From the NCBI GenBank assembly GCA_021199335.1, contig JAJQIG010000046.1, positions 62,001 through 126,000 on the forward strand: 64,000 nucleotides of DNA. Direction: 5' to 3'. Every line of letters starts with the position of its first letter. The first letter of the stretch is position 1. This document shows, in pieces, positions 1 to 9,054 of the stretch. The DNA is from Oscillospiraceae bacterium. GTDB lineage: Bacteria > Bacillota > Clostridia > Oscillospirales > Ruminococcaceae. The position numbers and the translations under genes were made by a program. The notes under the pieces are model-generated. The model was given only the letters and a program-made list of their open reading frames with translations. It was not told the DNA's origin and made no database searches.

Positions 1-956
1 GCGAGGTGTTTACGGACGAATATTATGCCGAATACGCTAAGCAGTGTGAGGCAGAGGGCGCCGATTCCATATGCATTAAGGACATGGCTGCGCTTCTTAC
101 ACCATACCGTACGGCTGAGCTTGTCAAGACAATCAAAGCCGCTGTAAAAATCCCTGTACAGCTCCATACGCATTACACATCCGGTCTTGCTTCAATGTGT
201 CTGCTCAAGGGCGTTGAAAACGGACTTGATATGATTGATACAAGTATGTCGCCCCTTGCCCTCGGTACATCACATGCTCCTACAGAGTCTATGGTTGCGG
301 CTTTCCAAGGAACCGAGTATGATACAGGGCTTGACCTTGTTCTTCTTAATGAAATCAGAGATTACTTTATGACGCTCCGTGAGAAGTATATCGCAAGTGG
401 ACTTCTTGACCCCAAGATGCTCGCTACAGATACAAACGCACTTATGTATCAGGTCCCCGGCGGAATGCTTTCCAACCTTCTTTCACAGCTTAAACAAGCA
501 GGCAAGGAGGATCAGTTCGTTGAGGTTCTTAAGGAAGTTCCGAATGTTCGTAAGGATTCGGGTATGCCTCCTCTTGTAACCCCGACATCGCAGATTGTTG
601 GTACTCAGGCTGTGTTCAATATCATCAATGGTGAGAGATACAAGACCGTTACAAAAGAATTTAAGGGCCTTGTCAAGGGCGAATACGGTAAAACTCCCGT
701 TCCTATTTCAAAGGAATTCCAGGATAAGATTCTTAAGGGAGAGGAACCCATTACCTGCCGCCCTGCCGACCTCATCGAACCCGAGCTTGATAAGCTCCGC
801 GAAGAGTGCGCCGAATGGATTGAACAGGATGAGGATGTACTTAGCTACGCAATGTTCCCGAAGGTTGCTCCTAAATTCTTTGAGAATAGGAGAAACGCAA
901 AGTACGGAATTGATGGTAAGCATTCCGATGCCGAAACACAGGTTCACCCCGTTTGA
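1..956 (+). CDS. Carboxyltransferase subunit (OadA/PycB type), 5' end outside window
   Basis: Downstream part of a biotin-dependent carboxyltransferase (oxaloacetate decarboxylase alpha or pyruvate carboxylase B type), which moves CO2 between oxaloacetate/pyruvate and a biotin carrier. The frame is already open at base 3, so the true start lies outside the window; the GTG at base 6 is internal because the family pattern ADSICIKDMA follows at once. Visible are the metal-binding motif LHTHYTSG of the TIM barrel, the segment MSPLALGTSHAPTES and the conserved PLVTPTSQIVGTQAV. The chain ends about 110 residues later with no AMKM-type biotinyl domain, so the biotin carrier must be a separate protein. 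OadA and PycB cannot be told apart from this fragment. Confidence 0.88.
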   Translation, partial: EVFTDEYYAEYAKQCEAEGADSICIKDMAALLTPYRTAELVKTIKAAVKIPVQLHTHYTSGLASMCLLKGVENGLDMIDTSMSPLALGTSHAPTESMVAAFQGTEYDTGLDLVLLNEIRDYFMTLREKYIASGLLDPKMLATDTNALMYQVPGGMLSNLLSQLKQAGKEDQFVEVLKEVPNVRKDSGMPPLVTPTSQIVGTQAVFNIINGERYKTVTKEFKGLVKGEYGKTPVPISKEFQDKILKGEEPITCRPADLIEPELDKLREECAEWIEQDEDVLSYAMFPKVAPKFFENRRNAKYGIDGKHSDAETQVHPV

Positions 957-973
957 TTGTTTTGATGTAATTT

Positions 974-1001
974 AAAAGAGCCGAAACATTCGGCTCTTTT
1001 T
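974..1001 (+). terminator. Intrinsic terminator after the carboxyltransferase gene
   Basis: A perfect 12-bp stem (974-985 with 989-1000) with a 3-base loop runs straight into a T-run, 17 bases after the stop codon. It separates the carboxyltransferase gene from the yicC operon. Confidence 0.9.
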
Positions 1002-1035
1002 GTTATGCCGCTTTTTAGGGAAATCGAGAAAATGC

Positions 1036-1064
1036 TTGATTTTTTAATACTTAAATGTTATAAT
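1036..1064 (+). promoter_or_regulatory. Sigma-A-type promoter of the yicC-spoVM cluster
   Basis: TTGATT at 1036-1041 and TATAAT at 1059-1064 are separated by exactly 17 bases. It lies between the upstream terminator and yicC and is the only clear promoter seen before the long rightward gene cluster. Confidence 0.8.
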
Positions 1065-1111
1065 ATAATAATAGGTAGGTATGCTTATTAAAATGTGTTG
1101 GCGGTGATTGT

Positions 1112-1990
1112 ATGATTAGAAGTATGACGGGATTCGGAAGATGCCTTGAAACAGTCAATGGCAGAGATATTCTTGTGGAAATTAAATCCGTCAATCATAG
1201 ATATTATGAGTTTTCTTCACGCATCCCGAGAAGCTGCGGCTACCTCGATGAAAAGCTGAAGGGCTTTCTCCAAGGCAAGGTTTCAAGGGGAAAAATTGAA
1301 GCGAGTGTTACTATATATAATGCAGAGGTCGAGAATGAATCTATTGAGGTAAACAGAGCCATTGCAAAGGGATATATTGCCGCATTACGCTCCGCCAATG
1401 AGGAACTCGGCCTTACCGACGACCTTACCTTGTCAAGAATAATGCGCCTGCCTGATATATTTAATGTAAAAAAAGTCCAAGAGGACGAGGATGCCGTATG
1501 GAATGATGTCAAGGTTGTTGCTGATAAGGCGCTTGATAGGTTTGTTTCCATGCGTGAAGCAGAGGGCGCAAAAATGAGGGAGGATATCCTCTCCCGCCTT
1601 GACTACATAGCGGAGCTGGTTGGGAAAATTGAGGAGAAATCCCCCGAAACTACGGAGAAATATCGAAAAAAGCTCTATGACAGAATAAGTGATGTTCTTA
1701 ATGACAAAAATATCGATGAACAAAGAATTATTACGGAAGCAGCAATCTTTTCCGAGAAAATTGCGGTTGACGAGGAAACCGTTCGCTTGAAAAGTCACAT
1801 AAATCAATGCAGGGATATGCTTAGCTCCGATGAAGCTGTCGGCAGAAAAATGGATTTTCTTATCCAAGAATTTAACCGTGAGGCAAATACAATCGGTTCA
1901 AAGGCACAGGATGTTGAAATTACCAAAATTGTCGTTGACCTAAAATCGGAAATAGAAAAAATCAGGGAACAGGTTCAAAATATTGAGTAA
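1112..1990 (+). CDS. yicC: YicC/YloC family endoribonuclease
   Basis: 292 residues, the full family length. It starts with the hallmark [10 protein letters not shown] and ends with a conserved acidic C-terminal domain ([16 protein letters not shown], then [19 protein letters not shown]). Members are cytoplasmic Mn-dependent endoribonucleases that influence small-RNA and mRNA turnover (known for the E. coli protein; inferred here). First gene of the cluster, 48 bases downstream of a sigma-A promoter, in the same order as Bacillus yloC-remA-gmk-rpoZ. The ribosome binding site (GGCGGTGA) is weaker than those of its neighbours. Confidence 0.93.
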   Translation: MIRSMTGFGRCLETVNGRDILVEIKSVNHRYYEFSSRIPRSCGYLDEKLKGFLQGKVSRGKIEASVTIYNAEVENESIEVNRAIAKGYIAALRSANEELGLTDDLTLSRIMRLPDIFNVKKVQEDEDAVWNDVKVVADKALDRFVSMREAEGAKMREDILSRLDYIAELVGKIEEKSPETTEKYRKKLYDRISDVLNDKNIDEQRIITEAAIFSEKIAVDEETVRLKSHINQCRDMLSSDEAVGRKMDFLIQEFNREANTIGSKAQDVEITKIVVDLKSEIEKIREQVQNIE

Positions 1991-2007
1991 AGCAACAAGG
2001 AGCGGTT

Positions 2008-2271
2008 ATGAAACTCATTAATATAGGATTCGGAAATATGATTTCCGCAAACAGGCTTATCGCTATTGTAAGCCCCGAATCGGCACCCATAAAAAGAATT
2101 GTCCAGGATGCTAAGGATAAGGGCAGGCTTATTGATGCTACCTACGGAAGAAGAACCCGTGCTGTTATAATTATGGACAGTGACCATGTAATTTTGTCAG
2201 CCGTTCAGCCTGAAACCGTTGCGGGCAGACTGAGCAGCGATGACGATGAAGAGGTGTCAGAGGATGAGTAA
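2008..2271 (+). CDS. remA: RemA-like DNA-binding regulator (DUF370)
   Basis: 87 residues; the family signature [10 protein letters not shown] at the N-terminus and [13 protein letters not shown] in the middle identify a RemA/DUF370 protein. In Bacillus subtilis RemA is an oligomeric DNA-binding activator of biofilm-matrix and osmoprotection genes; its targets in Clostridia are not known and none is inferred. AAGGAG lies a few bases before the ATG. The last 8 bases overlap gmk, so the two are translationally coupled. The conserved family usually ends soon after the [10 protein letters not shown] region; the remaining tail is short and acidic. Confidence 0.92.
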   Translation: MKLINIGFGNMISANRLIAIVSPESAPIKRIVQDAKDKGRLIDATYGRRTRAVIIMDSDHVILSAVQPETVAGRLSSDDDEEVSEDE

Positions 2272-2869
2272 AGGAGTTTTGTTTATTGTTTCTGCGCCAT
2301 CAGGTTGCGGTAAGGGAACAATCCTTGCCGAGATATTGAAAAGTGGAAATATTTACTATTCAATTTCAGCGACAACGAGAAGCCCTCGTCCCGGTGAAGT
2401 GAATGGAGTTAATTACCATTTTATTTCTAAGGAAGAATTTGAGGAGCTTATCGAAAACAACGGCGTGCTTGAATATGCTTCCTATTGCGATAATTATTAT
2501 GGAACGCCGAGGAAGCCTGTTGAGGATATGCTTAACGAAGGAAAGCATGTTATACTCGAAATTGAGGTTCAGGGCGCATTAAAGGTTATGCAGAAATGCC
2601 CCGATGCCGTTTCGGTGTTCATCCTTCCCCCATCAATGAAGGAGCTTGAACGAAGGCTCCGAAAGCGTGGAACGGAGGATAACGATGTCATAAAGAAACG
2701 TCTTTCCCAGGCTGAAGATGAAATTAAGTACGCAGAGAATTACGATTATATTATGGTTAACTGCGAGCTTGAAAAGGCTGTCAATGATTTGGCTGCCATA
2801 ATTAGAGCCGAAGAACTTAAAAAGGAAAATACTATTAATTTAATTGATGAGGTGTTATGTAATGCTTAG
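2264..2869 (+). CDS. gmk: Guanylate kinase
   Basis: Phosphorylates GMP to GDP with ATP. 201 residues from the ATG at 2264; an in-frame start 24 bases upstream is rejected because family members begin a few residues before the P-loop. The P-loop APSGCGKGT, the GMP-binding stretch [17 protein letters not shown] and the lid region [17 protein letters not shown] are all present. It overlaps remA by 8 bases and rpoZ by 8 bases, so all three are likely translated together, as in many Firmicutes. Confidence 0.97.
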   Translation: MSKGVLFIVSAPSGCGKGTILAEILKSGNIYYSISATTRSPRPGEVNGVNYHFISKEEFEELIENNGVLEYASYCDNYYGTPRKPVEDMLNEGKHVILEIEVQGALKVMQKCPDAVSVFILPPSMKELERRLRKRGTEDNDVIKKRLSQAEDEIKYAENYDYIMVNCELEKAVNDLAAIIRAEELKKENTINLIDEVLCNA

Positions 2870-3080
2870 ACCAACATTAGCGCAGATTGCAACAAAGGGA
2901 GAAAGCTATTATTCTGTAGTAATTGCAGTTGCGAAGCGTGCAAGGGAAATTTCCGATGAGCTTTGCAGCCAGAAGCAGATTCTTGAACAAAAGCCTGTAA
3001 AGACCGCTGTTGAGGAGTTTGCGGCAAGGAAATATTATATTGTGGAAGATCCGTCATTGAGGACGAATAAAACCGAATAA
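2862..3080 (+). CDS. rpoZ: RNA polymerase omega subunit
   Basis: 72 residues from ATG 2862, starting [20 protein letters not shown]; the YYSVVIAVAKRAREI helix matches the omega fold and VEEFAARKYYIVED gives the short C-terminal part. Omega helps assemble RNA polymerase by binding the beta-prime subunit. The start overlaps the gmk stop by 8 bases, with GAGGTG upstream. The position between gmk and priA is the standard Firmicutes arrangement, but coaBC, which usually sits between rpoZ and priA, is missing. Confidence 0.93.
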   Translation: MLRPTLAQIATKGESYYSVVIAVAKRAREISDELCSQKQILEQKPVKTAVEEFAARKYYIVEDPSLRTNKTE

Positions 3081-3096
3081 TTCTGGGGGGATCGGC

Positions 3097-5544
3097 TTGG
3101 CGAGTGAAAAATATATTGCTGCCGTTGCTGTCAGCAATACGACTTTCGGCTACGACAGGCGATATAAGTATTTAATCCCACTTAATTTGGAGGAACGTGT
3201 ATTTGTCGGGGGAAGGGTTATTGTTCCCTTTGGAAAGGGAAACCGCAAGAGAATCGGGGTTGTTATCACAATTGAAAGCATCTCTGATCTGCCCGACAGC
3301 GAGGATGTTACAATATTCAAACCCCTGCGTTCCGTTATTGATAATGAACCGCTTTTGAATGCAGAGATGTTGGAATTGATGATGTGGATTCGAGAAACAA
3401 CTCTCTGCACTTATTTTGAAGCGTTCCGAACCCTTATCCCCATCGGGCTCAGTGTTAATTTTGCCCAGAAATATGAAGTCGCCAAGGGAGAATTGCCGGA
3501 TACAAACAAATTGTCGGACGAGGCAAAATTGCTTTGGGATAAGATTTGCTCCGATCAAAGCTGCCTTGATGATGCCAAAATTTCTAATGTAAACGAGCTT
3601 GTGGATAACGGCTTCCTTATTGAAAAGGACGACGTAAAAAGACGAACCAAGGATGAAACAGTTAAAATGCTCCGCCTTACGGAGGGGTTTATGTCGGAAC
3701 AGCTCAATGTCAACCTTTCCGAAAAACAGAAATCGGTTGTTGAACTGCTTCAAGATTGCGGAGCGGCTTCGGTAAAGGAAATACAGTATATCTGCGATAT
3801 AACCTCAAGCGTTATATCCACACTCAAGAAAAAGGGCGTGATTGAAGCGTATGAATATGAGGTTGTAATCGAACCCGATGTCAAAGCCGAACATAATGTC
3901 GACGATATAATCCTGTCCGATGAACAGATGCAGTGCTTTAACGGAATTGTGAAGCTTATTGACAGCGGAAAACCTGATGCGGCGCTTCTATTCGGAGTTA
4001 CGGGAAGCGGAAAAACCTCGGTTTTCATTAAGCTTATTCAGTATGTCCTCGAGAGCGGGCGGAATGTTATTATGCTTATCCCTGAAATTTCTCTTACACC
4101 GCAGGTTGTCGACCGCTTTTGCTCGTTGTTCGGCAATCTTGTGTCGGTAATGCATAGTAACCTTTCGCTTTCTCAAAGACTTAACGAGTTTAAACGTATA
4201 AAAAGCGGCAACGCCCGTATTGTTGTTGGAACAAGGAGTGCGATTTTTGCCCCTCTCGAAAATATTGGTCTTATAATTATGGATGAGGAGGGGGAGAGAA
4301 CGTATAAATCCGAGGCATCACCGAGGTATAACGCCAAGGATATTGCTAAAAAAAGGTGTGTTACGCATAATGCAGTCCTTCTTATGGCATCGGCTACCCC
4401 CTCAATTGAAAGCTATTATTACGCAGTAAACGGAAGATATAAGCTTTTTACAATGACAAAGAGGTACTCGGGGAACAGCCTGCCGTATACGGAATTGATT
4501 GACCTTGCAACAGACGGATTTTACGGAAGCTCCACTACCTTTTCCGAACGATTGGTTGAGGAAATAAATATAAATCTTGAAAGAAAAGAGCAGTCGATTC
4601 TTCTGCTTAACAGAAGAGGTTACTATACATTCATAAGCTGCTGTGACTGCAAGGAGCCTGTTATATGCCCAAACTGCAGCGTTCCGCTTACATATCATAA
4701 GGTAAATAACAAGCTGATGTGCCACTATTGCGGCCACATGGAGGATATGATTACTGTATGTCCGAAATGTGGGAAAAATCACCTCAAACTGACAGGAATC
4801 GGAACGCAAAAGGTGGAGGACGAGGTTTCTCAGCTGTTCCCAAATGCAAGAATATTGCGTATGGATGCGGATACAACCTATTCCCGTTATGCCTATGAAA
4901 GAAAATTTAAGGCTTTCGAAAAAGGTGAGTATGATATTATGCTCGGTACGCAAATGATTGCGAAGGGACTTGATTTTCCGAACGTCACTCTTGTGGGGAT
5001 TGTTTCCATAGATAAGGCGCTTTTTTCGGGGGATTTCAGAAGCTACGAACGCACCTTTTCGCTTATAACCCAAGTTGTCGGCAGATGCGGACGAAGCGAG
5101 AAGCAGGGCAGAGCATTTATCCAAACCTATGTACCCAACCATTACGTTATAAATCTTGCAGCGGAGCAGAATTATGTTGATTTTTATAAACAGGAGTCGG
5201 AAATGCGCAAGGCATTGGTTTATCCGCCGTTTTGCGATACCTGTATGCTTGAATTTTCATCTGAAATTGATAAATGCGCCAATGCCGCTTCAAAATATTT
5301 TATGAACCTCATTCGTGAAAAGATTGAAAAGGAAAATGTTAAAATTCCGTTGAGGGTTCTTGAACCATCAAGATGTACCTATGAAAAAATCAATGGGAAA
5401 TATAGATATAGATTGATTATTAAATGCCGAAATAACGTTGCGTTCAGAGCTTTTATCGGCGATATCTACAAAAAAGTTTTTAAGCTTAAGGAATTTGCAA
5501 ATGTAAAAACATTTATTGATATAAATGGCGATATAAGTCTATAG
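3097..5544 (+). CDS. priA: Primosomal replication-restart helicase PriA
   Basis: 815 residues, TTG start after a G-rich ribosome binding site. An N-terminal 3'-end-binding domain is followed by the helicase: Walker A GVTGSGKTS at about residue 300, motif II near residue 396, and the C-terminal helicase motifs GTQMIAKGLDFPNV and QVVGRCGRSEKQGR. Between the helicase lobes is the zinc module with paired cysteines (CCDC, CPNC, CHYC, CPKC). PriA reloads the replication machinery at stalled forks. Motif II reads DEEGERTYKS where the usual form is DEEH, so the histidine is replaced by glycine. Confidence 0.95.
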   Translation: MASEKYIAAVAVSNTTFGYDRRYKYLIPLNLEERVFVGGRVIVPFGKGNRKRIGVVITIESISDLPDSEDVTIFKPLRSVIDNEPLLNAEMLELMMWIRETTLCTYFEAFRTLIPIGLSVNFAQKYEVAKGELPDTNKLSDEAKLLWDKICSDQSCLDDAKISNVNELVDNGFLIEKDDVKRRTKDETVKMLRLTEGFMSEQLNVNLSEKQKSVVELLQDCGAASVKEIQYICDITSSVISTLKKKGVIEAYEYEVVIEPDVKAEHNVDDIILSDEQMQCFNGIVKLIDSGKPDAALLFGVTGSGKTSVFIKLIQYVLESGRNVIMLIPEISLTPQVVDRFCSLFGNLVSVMHSNLSLSQRLNEFKRIKSGNARIVVGTRSAIFAPLENIGLIIMDEEGERTYKSEASPRYNAKDIAKKRCVTHNAVLLMASATPSIESYYYAVNGRYKLFTMTKRYSGNSLPYTELIDLATDGFYGSSTTFSERLVEEININLERKEQSILLLNRRGYYTFISCCDCKEPVICPNCSVPLTYHKVNNKLMCHYCGHMEDMITVCPKCGKNHLKLTGIGTQKVEDEVSQLFPNARILRMDADTTYSRYAYERKFKAFEKGEYDIMLGTQMIAKGLDFPNVTLVGIVSIDKALFSGDFRSYERTFSLITQVVGRCGRSEKQGRAFIQTYVPNHYVINLAAEQNYVDFYKQESEMRKALVYPPFCDTCMLEFSSEIDKCANAASKYFMNLIREKIEKENVKIPLRVLEPSRCTYEKINGKYRYRLIIKCRNNVAFRAFIGDIYKKVFKLKEFANVKTFIDINGDISL

Positions 5545-5557
5545 GAGGTTGTAATTA

Positions 5558-6028
5558 ATGGCACTTCGCAGAATTGTTACAAAGGAAGACGAGGTTCTTC
5601 ATAAAAAATGTAAGCCCGTAGAGGTTTTTGATAAGAAATTGGGAATACTTCTTGATGATATGGCGGAAACTATGTATAAGGCTAATGGAGTCGGTCTTGC
5701 CGCCCCACAGGTGGGAATCCTTAGGAGAGTTGTTTTTATCGATGTCGGGGATGGACCTGTTGAGCTTGTTAACCCCGTTATTGTTTCAAAAAAGGGTTCA
5801 CAGAGAAGCATTGAAGGATGCCTTTCCTGCCCCGATGAGTGGGGTTATGTGAAAAGACCTATGGAGGTAACTGTAAAGGCTCAAGACCGTACAGGCAAGG
5901 AAATTGAGTATAAATGCAAGGAATTCTTTGCAAAGTGCGTTTGTCACGAGCTTGACCATCTTGAGGGCCATTTGTTTACCGAATTTGCAGATGAAATGGT
6001 TGACCCAAGCGAGCTTGAGGATGCATAA
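5558..6028 (+). CDS. def: Peptide deformylase
   Basis: Removes the formyl group from the N-terminal methionine of new proteins. 156 residues with all three motifs: GVGLAAPQVG, EGCLS (metal-binding Cys) and HELDH (two metal-binding His and catalytic Glu). The residue before HELDH is Cys rather than the usual Gln, and EGCLS is followed by Cys-Pro. AGGAGG lies 9 bases before the ATG. Paired with fmt 23 bases downstream, which performs the opposite formylation step on initiator tRNA. Confidence 0.96.
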   Translation: MALRRIVTKEDEVLHKKCKPVEVFDKKLGILLDDMAETMYKANGVGLAAPQVGILRRVVFIDVGDGPVELVNPVIVSKKGSQRSIEGCLSCPDEWGYVKRPMEVTVKAQDRTGKEIEYKCKEFFAKCVCHELDHLEGHLFTEFADEMVDPSELEDA

Positions 6029-6051
6029 ACTGAAAGGATAAGCTGATCAAT

Positions 6052-6993
6052 ATGAATATTGTTTTTATGGGAACTCCCGATTTCGCTGTTCCATGCCTTA
6101 GAGCGCTTATAGATAACGGCGAAAATGTTCAAGCGGTGTTCACACAGCCGGATAAACCAAAGGGCAGGGGATATAAATTGCTCCCTCCGCCTGTAAAGGA
6201 GCTTGCACTTACACATAATATACCCGTGTATCAGCCGCTGAGCCTCAAAAAAGGCGAGGATGCCGAAAATGCCTATAAAACACTGAAGGAGCTTTCTCCT
6301 GATTTGATAGTTGTTGTCGCTTACGGAAAAATTCTTCCGAAAGAGGTTCTGGATATTCCAAAGCATTTCTGCATTAATGTTCACGCTTCTCTTTTGCCGA
6401 AATATCGTGGAGCTGCGCCGATTCAACGAGCTATCCTAAATGGTGAAAAGGAAACGGGAGTTACAACGATGCTTATGGCTGAGGGTCTTGATACGGGTGA
6501 TATGCTCATGAAAACCTCAACGGAAATAGGCGAGAATGAAACGGCATCGGAGCTTCATGACAGACTGTCGGAAATCGGCGCAAAGCTGCTTATCGATACT
6601 GTAGAAGCTGTAAAGTCGAATAACATTACAGCGGAAAAGCAGGATGATAACCTATCAAATTATGCCGCTATGATAACAAAGGATATGTGCCCGATCGATT
6701 TTGGCGCAGATGCTGAGGTTGTCCATCACAAAATTTGCGGCTTGTCCGCTTCTCCCTGCGCATCGGCTGTTTATGACGGAAAAAGACTCAAGGTCTATAA
6801 ATCCGCTATGTCGGATAAGAAGAAATATGATGTTGCTCCGGGGACGATTGTAAATGAAAAAGACTTTACAGTCGCCTGCGGAAACGGAAGAACAGTAACC
6901 TTCCTTGAAATTCAGGCTGAGGGCGGAAAGAGAATGAAAACCTCCGATTACCTTAGAGGAAAGCCTGTGGAAAAGGGAGCTGTTCTAAGCTGA
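6052..6993 (+). CDS. fmt: Methionyl-tRNA formyltransferase
   Basis: Formylates Met-tRNA(fMet) for translation initiation using 10-formyltetrahydrofolate. 313 residues: MNIVFMGTPDFAVP at the start, the active-site segment INVHASLLPKYRGAAPI (catalytic Asn and His) and the conserved Asp in EGLDTGDM; the C-terminal third is the tRNA-binding OB-like domain. It lies directly after def. The formyl donor is made by FolD, encoded 13 kb downstream in this window. Confidence 0.96.
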   Translation: MNIVFMGTPDFAVPCLRALIDNGENVQAVFTQPDKPKGRGYKLLPPPVKELALTHNIPVYQPLSLKKGEDAENAYKTLKELSPDLIVVVAYGKILPKEVLDIPKHFCINVHASLLPKYRGAAPIQRAILNGEKETGVTTMLMAEGLDTGDMLMKTSTEIGENETASELHDRLSEIGAKLLIDTVEAVKSNNITAEKQDDNLSNYAAMITKDMCPIDFGADAEVVHHKICGLSASPCASAVYDGKRLKVYKSAMSDKKKYDVAPGTIVNEKDFTVACGNGRTVTFLEIQAEGGKRMKTSDYLRGKPVEKGAVLS

Positions 6994-7009
6994 TAGAAAG
7001 GCGGATTTT

Positions 7010-7702
7010 ATGCTGTATTTTGATTCAACATATCTGGTCGTAATCCCTGCGCTGATATTTGCGTTTATAGCCCAGTGCATGGTAAAATTAACATTTGAAA
7101 AGTATAGCAAGGTTAACAGTTCACGTGGAATAACCGCTTATGATACTGCAAGGAAAATTTTGGACGAAAATGGTCTGTATAACGTTTCAATCGAGCGTGT
7201 CAGCGGCACGCTTACCGACCATTATGACCCAAAATCAAACGTTGTTAGGCTGTCCGAAAGCGTTTATGACAGTACCTCGGTTGCAGCTATCGGAGTAGCG
7301 GCGCATGAAACCGGACACGCTATCCAATATGCAAACGGGTATGTCCCCATAAAATTGAGGAATGCCATTATTCCCGTTACGCAGCTTGGTTCAACCTTAG
7401 CCGTGCCCCTTGTTCTCATCGGACTTCTGTTCAACAGGTCTATGGGATTCCTTATTACGGTTGGAATACTGCTGTATACAGCGGTTGTGCTGTTTCAGGC
7501 AATAACCCTGCCGGTTGAATTTAACGCAAGCAGACGCGCCCTTAAAATTCTTGAGGGAAGCTATATCCTTGAGAGTGACGAGGTCCGTATGTCCAAAAAA
7601 GTTCTTACTGCCGCTGCAATGACTTACGTTGCCGCAATGTTCTCATCGCTTGCTACGCTGCTAAGATTGATTCTGCTCTCAAATAGAGGAAACAGACGAT
7701 AA
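7010..7702 (+). CDS. YugP-type membrane zinc metallopeptidase
   Basis: 230 residues of the Zn_peptidase_2 family. An N-terminal membrane segment (VVIPALIFAFIAQCMVKL) is followed by the zinc-binding HETGHAIQ motif, then two or three more hydrophobic segments. Its substrate is not known. It sits between fmt and rsmB, where Bacillus has no such gene, with AAAGGCGG just before the ATG. It resembles Bacillus YugP; no specific role is claimed. Confidence 0.88.
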   Translation: MLYFDSTYLVVIPALIFAFIAQCMVKLTFEKYSKVNSSRGITAYDTARKILDENGLYNVSIERVSGTLTDHYDPKSNVVRLSESVYDSTSVAAIGVAAHETGHAIQYANGYVPIKLRNAIIPVTQLGSTLAVPLVLIGLLFNRSMGFLITVGILLYTAVVLFQAITLPVEFNASRRALKILEGSYILESDEVRMSKKVLTAAAMTYVAAMFSSLATLLRLILLSNRGNRR

Positions 7703-7716
7703 ACGGAGGAACAAAA

Positions 7717-9036
7717 ATGGCAGTCAAGTCACTGAGAACCGTGGTTTCGGAGCTATTAATTAAGGTATCGAAAAATGCTTATTCAAACCTTGCCCTTGAT
7801 GGGGCATTGCAAAAAGCATCATATTCACCGAAGGAAAAAGCGTTCGTTTCAAGGTTATTTTATGGCGTGATTGAGCGTATGATAACATTGGACTATGTAA
7901 TAAGTCTGTACAGCTCAAAGCCACTAGAAAAACTTGACGATGCGGTGCTGACGGTTCTCCGTGTCGGGGTGTACCAACTGCTTTATATGAGCTCGGTTCC
8001 CGATAATGCCGCTGTAAATGAGTCGGTTAAATCTGTAAAGCAGCTTGGAAAGTCAAGTGCGGCATCCTATGTAAACGCAGTTTTAAGAAATCTTGTGAGA
8101 GCGGGAAAAAGCTTTGATCTGCCGAACGCTTCCGTAAAAGGTCTGAGTGCAAATTATTCCTGCCCCGAAGATTTGATCGAAAGGCTGATAAATCAATATG
8201 GCAGGGAACGTACAGAAAAATTCCTTGAAGAATCACTGAAACCACATAAGCTCTATCTCAGGGTGAACAATACCAAAATTTCTGAGTATGAGCTTGCGGA
8301 GCATTTTAAGTGTAAAGGCGTAAATGTTTATAGTTGCGAGGAAGCAGATAACTGTATTTTGGCGGAAAATTTCGGCTCAATTGAAAAAGACGAGCTGTTC
8401 GCTAAGGGTTTTTATCATGTGCAGGATTTATCCTCCCAGCTTTGCTGCAAGGCGCTGAACCCCGAAAAGGGGGAGCGTATCCTTGATATTTGTGCCGCCC
8501 CCGGAGGAAAAACCTTCACTATGGCGGAAATGACGGACGACAGCTGCGAAATCTACTCCTGTGATTTGCACCAAAAGCGTGTCGATCTTATAAAGAACGG
8601 AGCCGAGAGACTTGGACTGGAAAGCGTTTCAGCTTTACAGAATGATGCAACGGTGTTCAATGAAAAATTCGGTGAGTTTGATAAGATTCTCTGCGACGTC
8701 CCATGCTCGGGTTTCGGAGTTATACGGAGCAAGCCTGAAATTAAGTATACCCCGCTCGCCGATGTTGAGCATCTTCCGCAGATTCAGTATGACATTCTAT
8801 GTACTGCGGCGCGCTATCTCAAGGTCGGAGGTGAGCTTGTTTACTCTACCTGCACCGTTTTGAAAGAGGAAAATGAGTGTGTTATAGATAGATTTTTGAA
8901 GGAACACGGTAATTTTGAAGGAATCCCTTTCTTTGGAGAGCTTGGCAGTCCGTTTGGCGGGTTCAAGGCAACAATATTTGCCGATAAAATGGACTGTGAG
9001 GGATTTTTTATAAGCAAAATCAGACGTAACCGCTGA
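7717..9036 (+). CDS. rsmB: 16S rRNA cytosine-967 C5-methyltransferase RsmB
   Basis: 439 residues: an N-terminal NusB-like RNA-binding domain (about 1-140, including PDNAAVNESVKSVK) followed by the SAM-dependent methyltransferase domain. Motif I DICAAPGGKTF binds SAM; the two catalytic-type cysteines are in CDVPCSGFG and YSTCTVLKEENE. Methylates C967 of 16S rRNA (E. coli numbering; by family). Same position as Bacillus yloM, followed by rlmN. Confidence 0.95.
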   Translation: MAVKSLRTVVSELLIKVSKNAYSNLALDGALQKASYSPKEKAFVSRLFYGVIERMITLDYVISLYSSKPLEKLDDAVLTVLRVGVYQLLYMSSVPDNAAVNESVKSVKQLGKSSAASYVNAVLRNLVRAGKSFDLPNASVKGLSANYSCPEDLIERLINQYGRERTEKFLEESLKPHKLYLRVNNTKISEYELAEHFKCKGVNVYSCEEADNCILAENFGSIEKDELFAKGFYHVQDLSSQLCCKALNPEKGERILDICAAPGGKTFTMAEMTDDSCEIYSCDLHQKRVDLIKNGAERLGLESVSALQNDATVFNEKFGEFDKILCDVPCSGFGVIRSKPEIKYTPLADVEHLPQIQYDILCTAARYLKVGGELVYSTCTVLKEENECVIDRFLKEHGNFEGIPFFGELGSPFGGFKATIFADKMDCEGFFISKIRRNR

Positions 9037-9054
9037 TTCGGAGGTTTGTTTAAC

